Shown here one piece after another: positions 1 through 8,746 of a stretch of 64,000 nt of DNA (its first letter is position 1; the number at the start of each line of letters is the position of its first letter). The position numbers and the translations under genes were made by a program. Below the pieces are notes generated by a model. It did not search any database. It was not told the origin of the DNA and saw nothing but the letters and a program-made list of their open reading frames with translations. The stretch is from CAVVSD01 sp963757125 (lineage in GTDB: Bacteria > Actinomycetota > Thermoleophilia > Solirubrobacterales > Solirubrobacteraceae): the NCBI GenBank assembly GCA_963757125.1, contig CAVWQP010000004.1:806001-870000 (forward strand), read 5' to 3'.

Positions 1-2
1 CC

Positions 3-740
3 TACCTGCCGGTCGGGTCCGAGGACGCGACGAAGTGGTACGTCGAGCAGATCCTCGAGGCCGGCGTCGGCTTCGTGAACTGCATCCCCGTCTTCATCGC
101 CCGCGAGCCGTACTGGAACAAGCGCTTCCAGAAGGCCGGGCTCCCGATCGTCGGCGACGACATCAAGTCCCAGGTCGGCGCGACGATCGTGCACCGCAGC
201 CTCGCCCGCCTGTTCCACGACCGCGGCGTGCGCATGCAGCACACCTCGCAGCTGAACGTGGGCGGCAACATGGACTTCTTCAACATGCTCGAGCGCGAGC
301 GGCTGGAGTCCAAGAAGATCTCCAAGACCAACGCCGTGACGTCGATCATGGGCCACGAGCTGCCCGCCGACGACGTCCACGTCGGCCCGTCGGACTACGT
401 GCCGTGGCTCACCGACCGCAAGTGGGCGCACATCCGGGTCGAGGGCCAGGCGTTCGGCGACGTGCCGCTGAACCTCGAGCTCAAGCTCGAGGTGTGGGAC
501 TCGCCGAACTCGGCCGGCATCGTCATCGACGCGGTGCGCTGCTGCAAGCTCGCCCTCAACGAGGGCATCAGCGGCCAGCTCGACGGCCCGAGCTCGTACC
601 TCATGAAGTCCCCGTTCTCACAGCGGCCCGACGATCAGGCCCGCGAGGCGACCGAGGAGTTCATCGCCGCGCACTCGCGCACCCGCACCGAGGCCGAGAA
701 GACCAAGGCGGCGGCTGCGAAGGCCGCGTCGGAGTCGTAG
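3..740 (+). CDS. ino1: Inositol-3-phosphate synthase, C-terminal part
   Basis: The window opens inside this gene, so the start is missing; about 245 C-terminal residues remain. The enzyme isomerises glucose-6-phosphate to 1L-myo-inositol-1-phosphate with NAD, the first step towards phosphatidylinositol and mycothiol in actinobacteria. Seen: the segment YLPVGSEDATKWY near the visible start, NCIPVFIA, a VGDDIKSQVGATIVHR-type stretch and NVGGNMDFFNML, all typical of the short actinobacterial Ino1 catalytic region. The tail is Lys/Ala-rich. It is followed after 47 bases by the glycosyltransferase on the same strand, so cotranscription is possible. Family assignment is secure; the N-terminal Rossmann part cannot be judged. 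Confidence 0.93.
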   Translation, partial: YLPVGSEDATKWYVEQILEAGVGFVNCIPVFIAREPYWNKRFQKAGLPIVGDDIKSQVGATIVHRSLARLFHDRGVRMQHTSQLNVGGNMDFFNMLERERLESKKISKTNAVTSIMGHELPADDVHVGPSDYVPWLTDRKWAHIRVEGQAFGDVPLNLELKLEVWDSPNSAGIVIDAVRCCKLALNEGISGQLDGPSSYLMKSPFSQRPDDQAREATEEFIAAHSRTRTEAEKTKAAAAKAASES

Positions 741-787
741 GAGGTCGTTCACGGCCCGGGGCGTCCCCGGGCCGTATCCTCACGGCG

Positions 788-1980
788 GTGCCGGGGTCTC
801 TCGCGATCGCACAGGTCTCGCCGCGTCCCTGGGAGGACGCGGACCGCGAGATCAACCGCCAGGTCCGCGGCACCGCCGAGGCCCTCGCCGCGCGCGGGCA
901 CCGGGTCCTCATCGTGGCGCCCGCGCGGGGGCACGAGGCCGTCCGCACGACGCGCCAGGCGCTGCGCTCCGATCCGCTGTCGCTCCTGCCCGAGCCGGGT
1001 GGGGCGCCGCGGGTGCTGGCCGTCGGCGAGGTGCTGCCTGAGATCGCGGCCACGCGGCGGGCACCGTCGCTCCCGGTCGACGTCGCGCGGACCATCGAGT
1101 CGATGCACGAGGTCGTGCCGCTCGACGTCTGCCACGTGCACGAGCCGTTCGCCCCGTCGACGTCGAGCGCCGCGCTGCGCCACTCGCGCGCGCTGAACGT
1201 CGGCACGTTCCACATCCCGCCGACGGAGCGGATCGTCTCCACCCAGCTCGCGCGCCGCGTCGTCGAGCTCGTCTTCGGCCGCCTCGACGCCCGCCTGGCC
1301 AGCTACGAGGCCACCGCCGAGCTCCTCGCGCAGGCCTTCCCCGCCGAGTACCGCATCGTGCGGCCCGGCGTGGAGATCCTGCCGCGCACCCCCGCCCAGG
1401 ACCAGGGCGTGCACATCGTCGTGGCCGACGAGGAGGAGCGCGGTGCGCTGCGCCTCGCGCTGCGCGCGCTGCGCCGCCTCGACACGGCGACTGCCGTGGC
1501 GGGTCACGCTCCTGACCGACCGCGGCCCCTCGGCCGTCGCGACGCTCCGCGCGGACGTGCGGGCGCGGATCCGCGTCGTGGGCCGCGGCGGCGCCGGGCT
1601 CGCGGGCGTGCTGAGCTCAGCGGACGTCGTCATCGCAGCCTCCGACGGCGCCGCACCCGCGCCCCACGTCCTGCTCGCCGCCATCGGCGCCGGCGTCGTC
1701 CCGATCGCGTCGCGGCTGCCGGTGTACGAGGAGCTCGTCGGCGAGGGCGAGCGCGGCCTGCTGTTCGAGCCGCGCGACGTCGACGTGCTCGCCGCCCAGC
1801 TCGGGCGCCTCGTCGGCGACGCGGCGCTGCGCTCCTCGCTGGCGGCGGCCGGCGCGGGCATGCGCGAGGGCATGGGCTTCGACCGCCTCGCCGAGGAGCT
1901 CGAGTCCGTGTACGCGGCGCTCGCCGCGCGGCGCCACCAGCCGCCGCCGGACGGGCCGGTGCGCCGCAAGGTCGCGGCCC
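788..1980 (+). CDS. GT4-like glycosyltransferase, frame broken once
   Basis: A GTG start at 788 begins with AIAQVSPRPWEDADREINRQV, the usual N-terminus of GT-B family 4 enzymes, followed by a Rossmann-like segment with DVCHVHEPF. The frame then changes: residues up to about base 1495 read in frame 2, and the second Rossmann half (WRVTLLTDRG, then a GLLFEPRDVDVLAAQL-type nucleotide-sugar site) reads in frame 3. One surplus base near 1490-1500 explains this. Such enzymes transfer a sugar from a nucleotide donor; lying next to ino1, a phosphoinositol or mycothiol-type acceptor is possible but not shown. No stop separates it from the PHP domain that follows, so both may be one fused protein of about 636 residues. 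Confidence 0.75.
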
Positions 1981-2697
1981 GCGACGAAGATCGACGTCGA
2001 CCTGCACATGCACACCGACCACTCGCCGGACTGCGCCACGCCGGTCGAGGTGCTGCTCGCGACCGCGCGCGACCAGGGTCTCGGGGCGATCGCCGTCACC
2101 GACCACAACGAGATCGCGGGCGCCCTGGACGCCGCGGAGAAGGCCGCCGAGTTCGGCGTGAAGGTCATCGTGGGCGAGGAGGTCAAGACCGCCTCGCAGG
2201 GCGAGGTCATCGGCCTGTTCCTCACGGAGCGCATCCCCCGTGGCCTGACGCTGGAGGAGACGGTCGCCGAGATCCACCGCCAGGGCGGGATCGTCTACGT
2301 GCCGCATCCCTTCGACCGCATGCACTCCGTCCCGGACTACGAGCACCTCCTCGCCATCCTGGACGACATCCACGCGATCGAGATCTACAACCCGCGCGTC
2401 GCCATCGGCGCCTTCAACGAGGAGGCGGAGCGGTTCGCGGCCAAGTACCGCATCCTCGCGGGGGCCGGGTCGGATGCGCACGTCGCCCAGGGCCTCGGCT
2501 CGGTCCGGGTGCGGATGCCCGACTTCGACGGCCCGGAGGAGTTCCTCGCCGCGCTGGCGGAGGCGGAGATCCACACGAAGCCGTCGAGCCTGCTGTACGT
2601 CCAGGCCCTGAAGTTCCTGCAGACGAAGGCCACACCGCCGGGCGCTCGCAAGGCGAGCCGGGAGCGCCGGGTGCGCCGGGCCACGCGCAACGGCTGA
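1981..2697 (+). CDS. PHP-domain metal-dependent phosphoesterase
   Basis: The metal site of the PHP family is complete: KIDVDLHMHTDHSPDC at the very start, TDHNEIAG, GEEVKT, VYVPHPFDR and AGSDAHV. PHP proteins hydrolyse phosphate esters with a di- or trinuclear metal centre. The first ATG (2008) lies after the essential first histidine, so translation must begin further upstream. The frame is open back into the preceding glycosyltransferase, whose own frame meets this one if one C is removed from the CCC run at 1978-1980. I therefore read this as the C-terminal half of a glycosyltransferase-PHP fusion or, less likely, a separate gene with a non-ATG start. It ends in TGATG, overlapping the next gene by one base. 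Confidence 0.8.
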   Translation, partial: ATKIDVDLHMHTDHSPDCATPVEVLLATARDQGLGAIAVTDHNEIAGALDAAEKAAEFGVKVIVGEEVKTASQGEVIGLFLTERIPRGLTLEETVAEIHRQGGIVYVPHPFDRMHSVPDYEHLLAILDDIHAIEIYNPRVAIGAFNEEAERFAAKYRILAGAGSDAHVAQGLGSVRVRMPDFDGPEEFLAALAEAEIHTKPSSLLYVQALKFLQTKATPPGARKASRERRVRRATRNG

Positions 2698-3347
2698 TGC
2701 ACGCGCAGGGAGACCCCCCGCCGAGACCGAACCTCCCCCCCGTGCCGGCCACGGACGACGAGATCCGAGAGAAGTACCTCGAGCGCGCGATCCGCGAGCT
2801 GAACACCCTGACGCGCGAGCTGCAGGAGTGCCGCGGGTGCCCGCGCGGGAGCCGCATGCCGGTCCTCGGGTCGGGTCACCCCCAGGCCGACGTCTTCATC
2901 CTCAAGCACGCGCCACGGCCGAGCGAGGTGGAGGAGGGCGTCGCGTTCTACGGGCGCTCCGGGACCGCGTTGATGAAGTCGCTCAAGCGCCTCGGGATCG
3001 ACCCGCTCGCCGTCTACGGCACGCTCTGCGTGAAGTGCCCGGTCGGGGATACCGACGACGCGGACGACGCCTGCGTCGCCCGCGTGGCCGAGGAGCTCGC
3101 GATCGTGCAGCCCAAGATCGTCGTGGTCATGGGCGAGGAGGCGCTGCGCATCCTCAACGAGCTCGACGTGCCCCTCGCACGCCCCGTCAGCGCCGATCCC
3201 GGGGTCGTGCAGTCGCTGACGCCCTCGATCGACGCCCTGTACACGCCCGACATCGACGACGCCTTGGACGAGCAGGACGCGAAGCGGGCGTTCTGGTCTG
3301 CCTTCCGCGTACTCGGCGAGTGGTACGCGGAGCTGCCGCCCTACTGA
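2697..3347 (+). CDS. Uracil-DNA glycosylase family-4-like protein, altered active site
   Basis: A 216-residue protein with the UDG superfamily fold pattern. The four cysteines that ligate the [4Fe-4S] cluster in family 4 enzymes appear present: C45 and C48 (ECRGCP), C114 (VKCP) and C126. However, motif 1, normally GEAPG, reads KHAPR (K70-R74), so the water-activating and uracil-contacting residues differ. The second motif region contains VVVMGEEAL. The family removes uracil from DNA; this version may have another specificity, bind rather than excise, or be inactive. The ATG at 2697 overlaps the stop of the PHP gene (TGATG), so the two are translationally coupled. Confidence 0.75.
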   Translation: MHAQGDPPPRPNLPPVPATDDEIREKYLERAIRELNTLTRELQECRGCPRGSRMPVLGSGHPQADVFILKHAPRPSEVEEGVAFYGRSGTALMKSLKRLGIDPLAVYGTLCVKCPVGDTDDADDACVARVAEELAIVQPKIVVVMGEEALRILNELDVPLARPVSADPGVVQSLTPSIDALYTPDIDDALDEQDAKRAFWSAFRVLGEWYAELPPY

Positions 3348-4019
3348 CGGCGCCGATCCTGGCGACCGCCTACTTCGCGGTCGCGCCGGCGCTGCCGGAC
3401 CTCGGCGACGGCGACCTCCCGCTCCTCGTCGCCGACGGCATCGGACTGATCGCCATCGCGGCGACCGTGTGGTCGCTGCTGCCGGCGTGGCGCGCGCAGA
3501 ACGTCCTCGCTGCCGTGCTGCTCGCGGCGGCGATCGTCACCGGGATCCTGAACCTCGCCGGCGTCGGCGCGCTGGCCAACGTGCCCGAGGCGCTCGCGGC
3601 GTCGGCGGCCGGGCTCCTGCTCGCCTCCGCGCTCGCGACGCCCGCCGTGGCGCTCGCCGTGCCACTGTTCGTGGCCGCGATCGACATCTGGTCGGTCGCG
3701 AGCGGGCCGACGTCGCGGCTCGTCGACGCGGGCCGCGATCCGGTCGACCTCCTGAGCTTCGACATCCCGGCCTGGGGCGGCGGCAGCGCGGGCGGCCTGG
3801 GGCTGACCGACGCGATCTTCCTGGCGATGTTCGCCGGGTGGGCGTGGCGCTTCGGGCTGCGCCGGCGCGCGACGCTCGCGGGCATGACGATCGGGCTGCT
3901 GGGCGCGCTCGTGCTGAGCCTCGCGACGGACGAGGCGATCCCCGCCCTCCCGCTCGTCGCGGCGGGCTATCTGCTGCCCAACGTCGACCGCCTCGTCGCC
4001 CGCGTGCGGCCGGCTCTAG
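3320..4019 (+). CDS. Multipass membrane protein with presenilin-like aspartyl motifs
   Basis: A GTG at 3320, overlapping the previous gene by 28 bases, gives about 233 residues with six or more hydrophobic segments. Three short motifs lie in the order and spacing expected of presenilin/signal-peptide-peptidase (A22) proteases: an Asp in a late membrane segment (AAIDIW, D122), GLTD at 161-164 in place of GxGD, and PALP at 208-211 matching the PAL motif. If the resemblance is real, it would cleave membrane helices inside the bilayer. The frame has no stop of its own; a TAG at 4017-4019 in the next frame suggests a one-base error just before the end. The coding assignment is firm, the protease call is inference. 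Confidence 0.6.
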
Positions 4020-5182
4020 GCCGCGCGCCAGGCGTCGGCCAGCCTGACGCGCGTCCCGGTCCGCAACACCGCGTTCGCGTAGATCCGCGACGCCGCCAGC
4101 AGCAGGACCGCCGCGCCGATCGCGAGGAGGATCGTGCCGGCCACGATCTGCCAGGCCGGGATGTCGCCGGCGATGACCCGCACGGGCAGCACGATCGCCG
4201 CCGTCGGCGGGATGAAGCTCAGGATCTGCGCGAGCCCGCCCGTCGGGTCGCTCACCGCCTGGAAGGACAGGAAGTACGTCGCGAACAGGACGACCTGGAT
4301 CGGCGTCGTCACGTTCTGGATCTCCTCCTGGCGCGGGACGAGCGCGCCCGCCACCGCGAACATCGCCGCGTAGAACGCGTAGCCGAGGAGGAAGAACAGC
4401 AGGACGATGACGAGCGCGGTGAACGCGTCGGCCGGCACGTCGATGTTGTCGGTGGCGATCGACAACAGGACGCCCACCAGCCCGATGAGCAGGAGCTGGC
4501 CCAGCGCGACGACGCCGATGCCGAGCACCTTGCCCGCCAGGAGCTCGCGCGGGCGGATCGTGCTCAGGAGGATCTCGACGACGCGCGACGCCTTCTCCTC
4601 CACGATCCCCGCCGCGATCCAGTAGCCGTAGCCGATGAGCTGGAAGAACAGGAGGAAGATCGCGACGGTGGCGAAGCCCTGCGCCTGGTCGTTGCGGCCC
4701 GGGTCGAGCTCGACGACCCGCAGCGGCGGCGGGGTGAGCACGGCGCGCTGCGCCGCGGGGTCCAGCCCCGCCCGGGCGAGGGCGGCCTGCGTGCGCACGA
4801 GCGATGTGCCCTGGCGCAGCACGGCGCCGAGGTCGTCGTCGAGGCTGGAGCGCACGAGCACCTGCGGTGCGTCGCCGACGAGCGCCGCGTCGGTGTCGCC
4901 GTCGAGCACCCGCTGTCGCGCCTGCGCTTCGCTCGCGCGCTCGACCGTCAGTTCGAGATCCAGCGCCCGCGCCGAGGGCGTCGCCGCCGTGACGACCTGC
5001 TGGCCGGCCTGCGACGACACGGTGACCGTCGCGGACTTGTTGCCGAAGCCCAGCGCGCTCGGGAGGACGACGATGGCGGCGAGGATCCCGATCGTGACCA
5101 GGGTCGCGATGAGGAACGACCGCTCGCGGACGCGCGTGACGATCTCGCGCTTGGCGACGAGCAGGACGGTCTGGAGGCTCAC
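4016..5182 (-). CDS. ABC-2 type exporter permease (NatB-like)
   Basis: A GTG at 5182 gives 388 residues: an N-terminal membrane helix after the AKREIVTRVRERSF segment, a soluble extracytoplasmic domain of roughly 150 residues, then five to six membrane helices including the EEKASRVVEILLSTIRP loop, a hallmark of the NatB/YhaP-like ABC-2 permeases. It forms the membrane channel for the ATPase encoded just upstream; related pairs export sodium ions, drugs or lipids. The GTG lies in a GTGA overlap with the presumed ATPase stop. As sequenced, the ATPase and permease are in one open frame of 696 residues. Confidence 0.85.
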   Translation of the reverse strand: MSLQTVLLVAKREIVTRVRERSFLIATLVTIGILAAIVVLPSALGFGNKSATVTVSSQAGQQVVTAATPSARALDLELTVERASEAQARQRVLDGDTDAALVGDAPQVLVRSSLDDDLGAVLRQGTSLVRTQAALARAGLDPAAQRAVLTPPPLRVVELDPGRNDQAQGFATVAIFLLFFQLIGYGYWIAAGIVEEKASRVVEILLSTIRPRELLAGKVLGIGVVALGQLLLIGLVGVLLSIATDNIDVPADAFTALVIVLLFFLLGYAFYAAMFAVAGALVPRQEEIQNVTTPIQVVLFATYFLSFQAVSDPTGGLAQILSFIPPTAAIVLPVRVIAGDIPAWQIVAGTILLAIGAAVLLLAASRIYANAVLRTGTRVRLADAWRAA

Positions 5183-6106
5183 GCGGCCTCGATCGTCCGC
5201 GAAGCGGACTCGAAGGCCGACGAAGCGGCCCATCGCCTCGCGGAACAGCTCGGCGAGCGTCGCGGCGACCGGCTCGAAGCGCGTGACGCGCCCGGCGGCG
5301 CGCGCGGCGTCGAGCAGCGCCTGCTCGTCGGGCGCCGTGACGAGCGTCGCGTCGCCGTCCTCGCTGCGCACGTCGAAGCCCGCGGCCGCGGCCCAGCCGG
5401 GCGCCGCCCCCTGCACCTCGACGCGCCAGATGCCCTGGGCGGCGCCGCGGGCCCGCAGCTCGGCGACGGTCCCGCTGGCCACGAGGCCGCCGTCCTTGAT
5501 GATCGCGACGGCGTCGCAGAGGCGCTCGACGAGGTCGAGCTGGTGGCTGGAGAACAGCACCGGCACGCCGGCCTCGCGGGCCCGCGCGACGAGGACCTCG
5601 CTCATGACGTCGACGCCGACGGGATCCAGGCCGCTGAACGGCTCGTCGAGGATCAGGGCGATCGGGTCGTGGACGAGCGCCGTGGCGAGCTGCACACGCT
5701 GCTGGTTCCCCAGCGAGAGCTGCTCCACGCGGTCGTCCGCCCTGTTCGCGACGCCGACCTGCTCCATCCAGTGGCGCGCCGCGCTCGAGGCGGACGGCGC
5801 GTCCGCCCCGTGCAGCCGCGCGAAGTAGGCGAGCTGCTCCTCGACGCGCATCTTGGGGTACAGACCCCGCTCCTCGGGCATGTAGCCGAACCTGGCGCGC
5901 AGGGCCTCGTCGATCGGTCTGCCCTCCCACCGGACCGACCCGGCGTCGGCCGACAGGACGCCGAGGACGATGCGCATCGCGGTGGTCTTGCCGGCCCCGT
6001 TGGGGCCCACGAAACCGAACACCTGGCCTGGCGAAACGGAGAACGTGAGCCCGTCCAGGGCCACCACGTCGCCGTAGCGGCGCGTCAGTCCGTCGAGCTC
6101 GAGCAC
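5179..6106 (-). CDS. ABC transporter ATP-binding protein (NatA-like)
   Basis: A GTG at 6106, two bases after the stop of the upstream oxidoreductase, starts VLELDGLTRRYGDVVALDGL. Walker A is GPNGAGKT (residues 34-41); the signature is LSLGNQQRVQL and Walker B is ALILDEPFSGLDP, followed by the switch His in SSHQLD. It drives the permease encoded downstream. In the present sequence the frame runs straight into the permease. In the neighbouring frame the end reads ESASRTIEAA-stop, with the TGA overlapping the permease GTG, so a one-base error between about 5190 and 5240 probably hides a separate ATPase of about 308 residues. A true ATPase-permease fusion is the alternative. Confidence 0.85.
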
Positions 6107-6108
6107 CC

Positions 6109-7050
6109 CTACATAAGAAGCACGATCTTGCCGAGCTTGCCGCCAGCCCGGAACCGGTCGTAGGCCGCCGCCGCCTGCGCGAGGGGGTACGTCTCGGCGA
6201 TCGGGACCCTGAGTGCGCCGGTCTCGAACAGGGGGAGCACGTGACGCTCCAGGCGGCGCGCCGTGAGCGCCTTCTCCTCGAGCGGCCGAGGCCGGAGGGT
6301 CGAGGCCATGATCCGCCCGCGCGACCGCATGAGCAGCCGCAGGTCCAGCTCGGCCTTGACGCCCCCGCCCACGCCGATGACGACGACGCGGCCGGTCGTC
6401 GCCAGCGCCTTGAGGTTCCCGGGGATGTTCGGCGCTCCGACGAGCTCGAGGACGACGTCGAACGGGCCGTGCTCCTCGAATCCCTCCGGATCGAGGACCT
6501 GCTCGGCGCCCAGCTCGGCGATCGCCGCGTCGTGATCGTGGTTGCGGACCGTGGCGGTCACGCGCGCCCCTGCTGCCCGGCCGAGCTGCACGCCGGACGT
6601 GCCGACGCCGCCCGCCGCGCCGCTGACGAGCAGCCGCTCGCCGGCGCGCAGGCGCGCCTGGGTGAACAGGGCGTCGTGGGCGGTCGTGAAGGTCTCGGGC
6701 ACGCCGCCCGCGGCATCCCAGTCCAGGACGCCGGGGACGGGCATGAGCTGACGCTCGTGGACCGTCGCGAGCTCGGCCTGGCCCGCGCCGCCGGCGATGC
6801 CCATGACGCGGTCTCCCACGGCGAAGCGCGTCGCGCCGGGGCCGAGCTCGGCGACCTCGCCGGCCAGCTCCAGGCCGGGGATGTCGGCCGGGATCCCGGG
6901 CGGCGGCGGATAGCCGCCCCCCACCTGGATCATGTCGGCGCCGTTCAGGCCTGCGGCGCGGACGCGGACGAGGACCTCTCCAGCGCCTGGCGTCGGATCG
7001 GGGTGATCGTCGACGACGATGGCCCCGTCGCGGATGGTTGCGGCTCGCAT
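6109..7050 (-). CDS. Quinone oxidoreductase-like MDR-family NADPH oxidoreductase
   Basis: 313 residues of the zinc-lacking medium-chain dehydrogenase family. Seen: the N-terminal GroES-like fold with LELAGEVAELGPG and VGDRVMG, and the cofactor-binding loop SGAAGGVGTSGVQLGRAAGARV. There is no catalytic or structural zinc cysteine set. It ends KLGKIVLLM. Such enzymes reduce quinones or enones with NADPH. Its ATG at 7050 lies inside the end of the upstream MFS gene (106-base overlap) and its stop lies two bases before the ABC ATPase start, so MarR, MFS pump, oxidoreductase and ABC exporter look like one transcription unit. Substrate unknown. Confidence 0.88.
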   Translation of the reverse strand: MRAATIRDGAIVVDDHPDPTPGAGEVLVRVRAAGLNGADMIQVGGGYPPPPGIPADIPGLELAGEVAELGPGATRFAVGDRVMGIAGGAGQAELATVHERQLMPVPGVLDWDAAGGVPETFTTAHDALFTQARLRAGERLLVSGAAGGVGTSGVQLGRAAGARVTATVRNHDHDAAIAELGAEQVLDPEGFEEHGPFDVVLELVGAPNIPGNLKALATTGRVVVIGVGGGVKAELDLRLLMRSRGRIMASTLRPRPLEEKALTARRLERHVLPLFETGALRVPIAETYPLAQAAAAYDRFRAGGKLGKIVLLM

Positions 7051-8264
7051 CGGCGCGAGTGTAGGCCCGCGGCGGCCAGGAGGCCGATGCCCGCGACGAC
7101 CAGGCACGCGACGCCGCCCACCCCGAGCCCGACGCGCGCGCCGGCCCAGCCCATCGCCCAGCCCAGCAGCGGGCCGCCGATCGGGGTCGAGCCCTGGAAG
7201 GCGACGAACCACAGCGACATGACACGCCCGCGCATCTCCGGCGCCGCGGCGAGCTGGAGCGTCGTGTTGCCGATCGCCATGAACGTCACGCTGCCCCAGC
7301 CGACGAGCACGAGGGCGCCGAGCGCGAGCGGCAGCGTGGGCGCCATGGCCGCGAGCAGCAGGACCACGCCGAAGGCCGCGGCGGCGATCGTGAGCGGGCG
7401 CAGGCCCGTCTTGCCGCGCGCCGCGACGAGCAGGCCGCCGCCGACCGCGCCGACGCCCATGGCGGCGGTCATGAGGCCGAAGCCCTCCGAGCCCTGGTCG
7501 AGCGCCTGCTTGGCGAGCACCGGGAGGGTGACCTGGAACTCGAAGGCGAAGACCCCTGCCAGCGCCATCATGAGCAGCGGGATGCCGAGCTCCGGCGTGC
7601 TCGCGACGTAGCGGAGCCCGTCGCGCAGCTGGCCCTTGCCGCGCGCGAGCGGCGTGCTGGGGGTGATCGCCGAGCGGTCGAGGCGCACGAGCGTCCAGAT
7701 GACGACGATGAAGCTCGCCGCGTTGATGAGGAAGCAGACCCCGACGCCCGTCGTCGCGATGAGGACGCCGCCGATCGCCGGACCCACGACGCGGGCGAGG
7801 TTCACCATCGTCGAGTTCAGGCTGACCGCCGTGCGCAGGCTGTCGCGCCCGACCATCTCGAGCATGAACGACTGCCGGGCCGGGTTCTCGAAGGCGTTGT
7901 TGAGACCGAGCAGCGCGGCGAGCACGCCGACCTGCCAGAGGCGGACCTCGCCGGTGACGGTCAGGATCCCGAGGATCAGCGCCTGGACCCCCATCGCGGT
8001 CTGCAGGCTGATCATGAGCCGCAGCTTGTTGACGCGGTCCGCGATCACGCCGCCGTACGGGCCGAGGATGAGGACGGGGAGCGTCTGCAGGGCGATGATG
8101 ACGCCGAGCGCGGAGGCCGAGTTGCTCAGCGTGAGCACGAGCCAGGCCTGCGCCGTCATCTGCATCCACGTCCCCATGAGGGACACGGACTGGCCGCGGA
8201 GGTAGCGGCGGTAGTTGGGGATGGCGAGTGCGGGGAACGTGCCGAGCACGCCCGCGACGCTCAC
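6945..8264 (-). CDS. MFS efflux transporter
   Basis: A GTG at 8264, in a GTGA overlap with the MarR stop, gives 439 residues with about 11-12 hydrophobic helices. The start, FPALAIPNYRRYLRGQ, and the PYGGVIADRVNKLRLM segment after helix 2 are typical of the enterobactin-exporter/DHA3-like MFS subgroup. It probably exports a toxic small molecule in exchange for protons. The last 35 residues (from about HSRRCEPQ) overlap the start of the following oxidoreductase in another frame and look non-native, so the true C-terminus may have been shifted by a sequence error. Cotranscription with the MarR gene suggests repression relieved by the exported compound. Confidence 0.88.
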   Translation of the reverse strand: MSVAGVLGTFPALAIPNYRRYLRGQSVSLMGTWMQMTAQAWLVLTLSNSASALGVIIALQTLPVLILGPYGGVIADRVNKLRLMISLQTAMGVQALILGILTVTGEVRLWQVGVLAALLGLNNAFENPARQSFMLEMVGRDSLRTAVSLNSTMVNLARVVGPAIGGVLIATTGVGVCFLINAASFIVVIWTLVRLDRSAITPSTPLARGKGQLRDGLRYVASTPELGIPLLMMALAGVFAFEFQVTLPVLAKQALDQGSEGFGLMTAAMGVGAVGGGLLVAARGKTGLRPLTIAAAAFGVVLLLAAMAPTLPLALGALVLVGWGSVTFMAIGNTTLQLAAAPEMRGRVMSLWFVAFQGSTPIGGPLLGWAMGWAGARVGLGVGGVACLVVAGIGLLAAAGLHSRRCEPQPSATGPSSSTITPIRRQALERSSSASAPQA

Positions 8265-8587
8265 TGCCTCTCCTTCAGGCGGGCCGCGAGCTTCTCGATG
8301 ACCGGCAGCGCCGCGTCGAGCGCCGCGGCCTCCTCGGGGGACAGGCCGTCGAGCTCGTGGGCGAGGACGTCGTTGCGCGCCTGCACCGTCTCCGTGCGCA
8401 GGCTCGTCCCGGCGGCGGTCGGCGAGACGACGACGACGCGGCCGTCGTCCGGGTGCGGCGTGCGCTCGAGCAGGCCCCCGTCGGCCAGGCGGGCGACGAC
8501 GCGGGAGAGCATCGTCGGGTTGAGGTCCTCCTCGCGCGCCAGCTCCGACATCCCGATCGGGCCGCACCGGACGACGGTGAAGAGCAC
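8261..8587 (-). CDS. MarR-family transcriptional regulator, N-terminus unclear
   Basis: The visible 108 residues hold the winged helix of MarR proteins: SELAREEDLNPTMLSRVVARL as recognition region, then DGGLLERTPHPDDGR as the wing, then the dimer helix. The given GTG (8587) is too late: upstream codons in the same frame, back to about 8680, encode the expected first helix (AARLRLATARLWRRL), but no ATG, GTG or TTG is available there. The region contains a repeated ACACCG run, so a small indel is likely, or a CTG start at 8668. It overlaps the MFS gene by GTGA, and a perfect palindrome lies just upstream, consistent with autoregulation. Confidence 0.82.
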   Translation of the reverse strand: MLFTVVRCGPIGMSELAREEDLNPTMLSRVVARLADGGLLERTPHPDDGRVVVVSPTAAGTSLRTETVQARNDVLAHELDGLSPEEAAALDAALPVIEKLAARLKERQ

Positions 8588-8727
8588 CGACGCCTCGGTC
8601 TGGGTCAGGCCGGTGCGAGGGCTCGAGGTCCGCAGCCGGCGCCAGAGGCGCGCGGTGGCGAGACGCAGTCGGGCTGCGGTGTCGGTGTCGGTGTGGGTTG
8701 AGCTGGGCGTGAGTGCGAGAGAGATAG

Positions 8728-8745
8728 ATGCTTGCTGGCAAGCAT
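8728..8745. promoter_or_regulatory. Perfect inverted repeat, probable MarR operator
   Basis: ATGCTTGC-TG-GCAAGCAT is an exact 8-2-8 palindrome in the gap between the stop of the DUF480 gene and the MarR coding region. MarR proteins bind palindromes of this size overlapping their own promoter. It is the only symmetric element in the gap and lies upstream of the regulator-pump operon, so it is the natural target. Confidence 0.72.
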
Positions 8746-8746
8746 T

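Noticed and set aside
2828..6163. Long plus-strand open frame spanning several genes
   Set aside because: Only the part 3320-4019 has protein-like hydrophobic segments. The rest is the complement of the ABC exporter genes.
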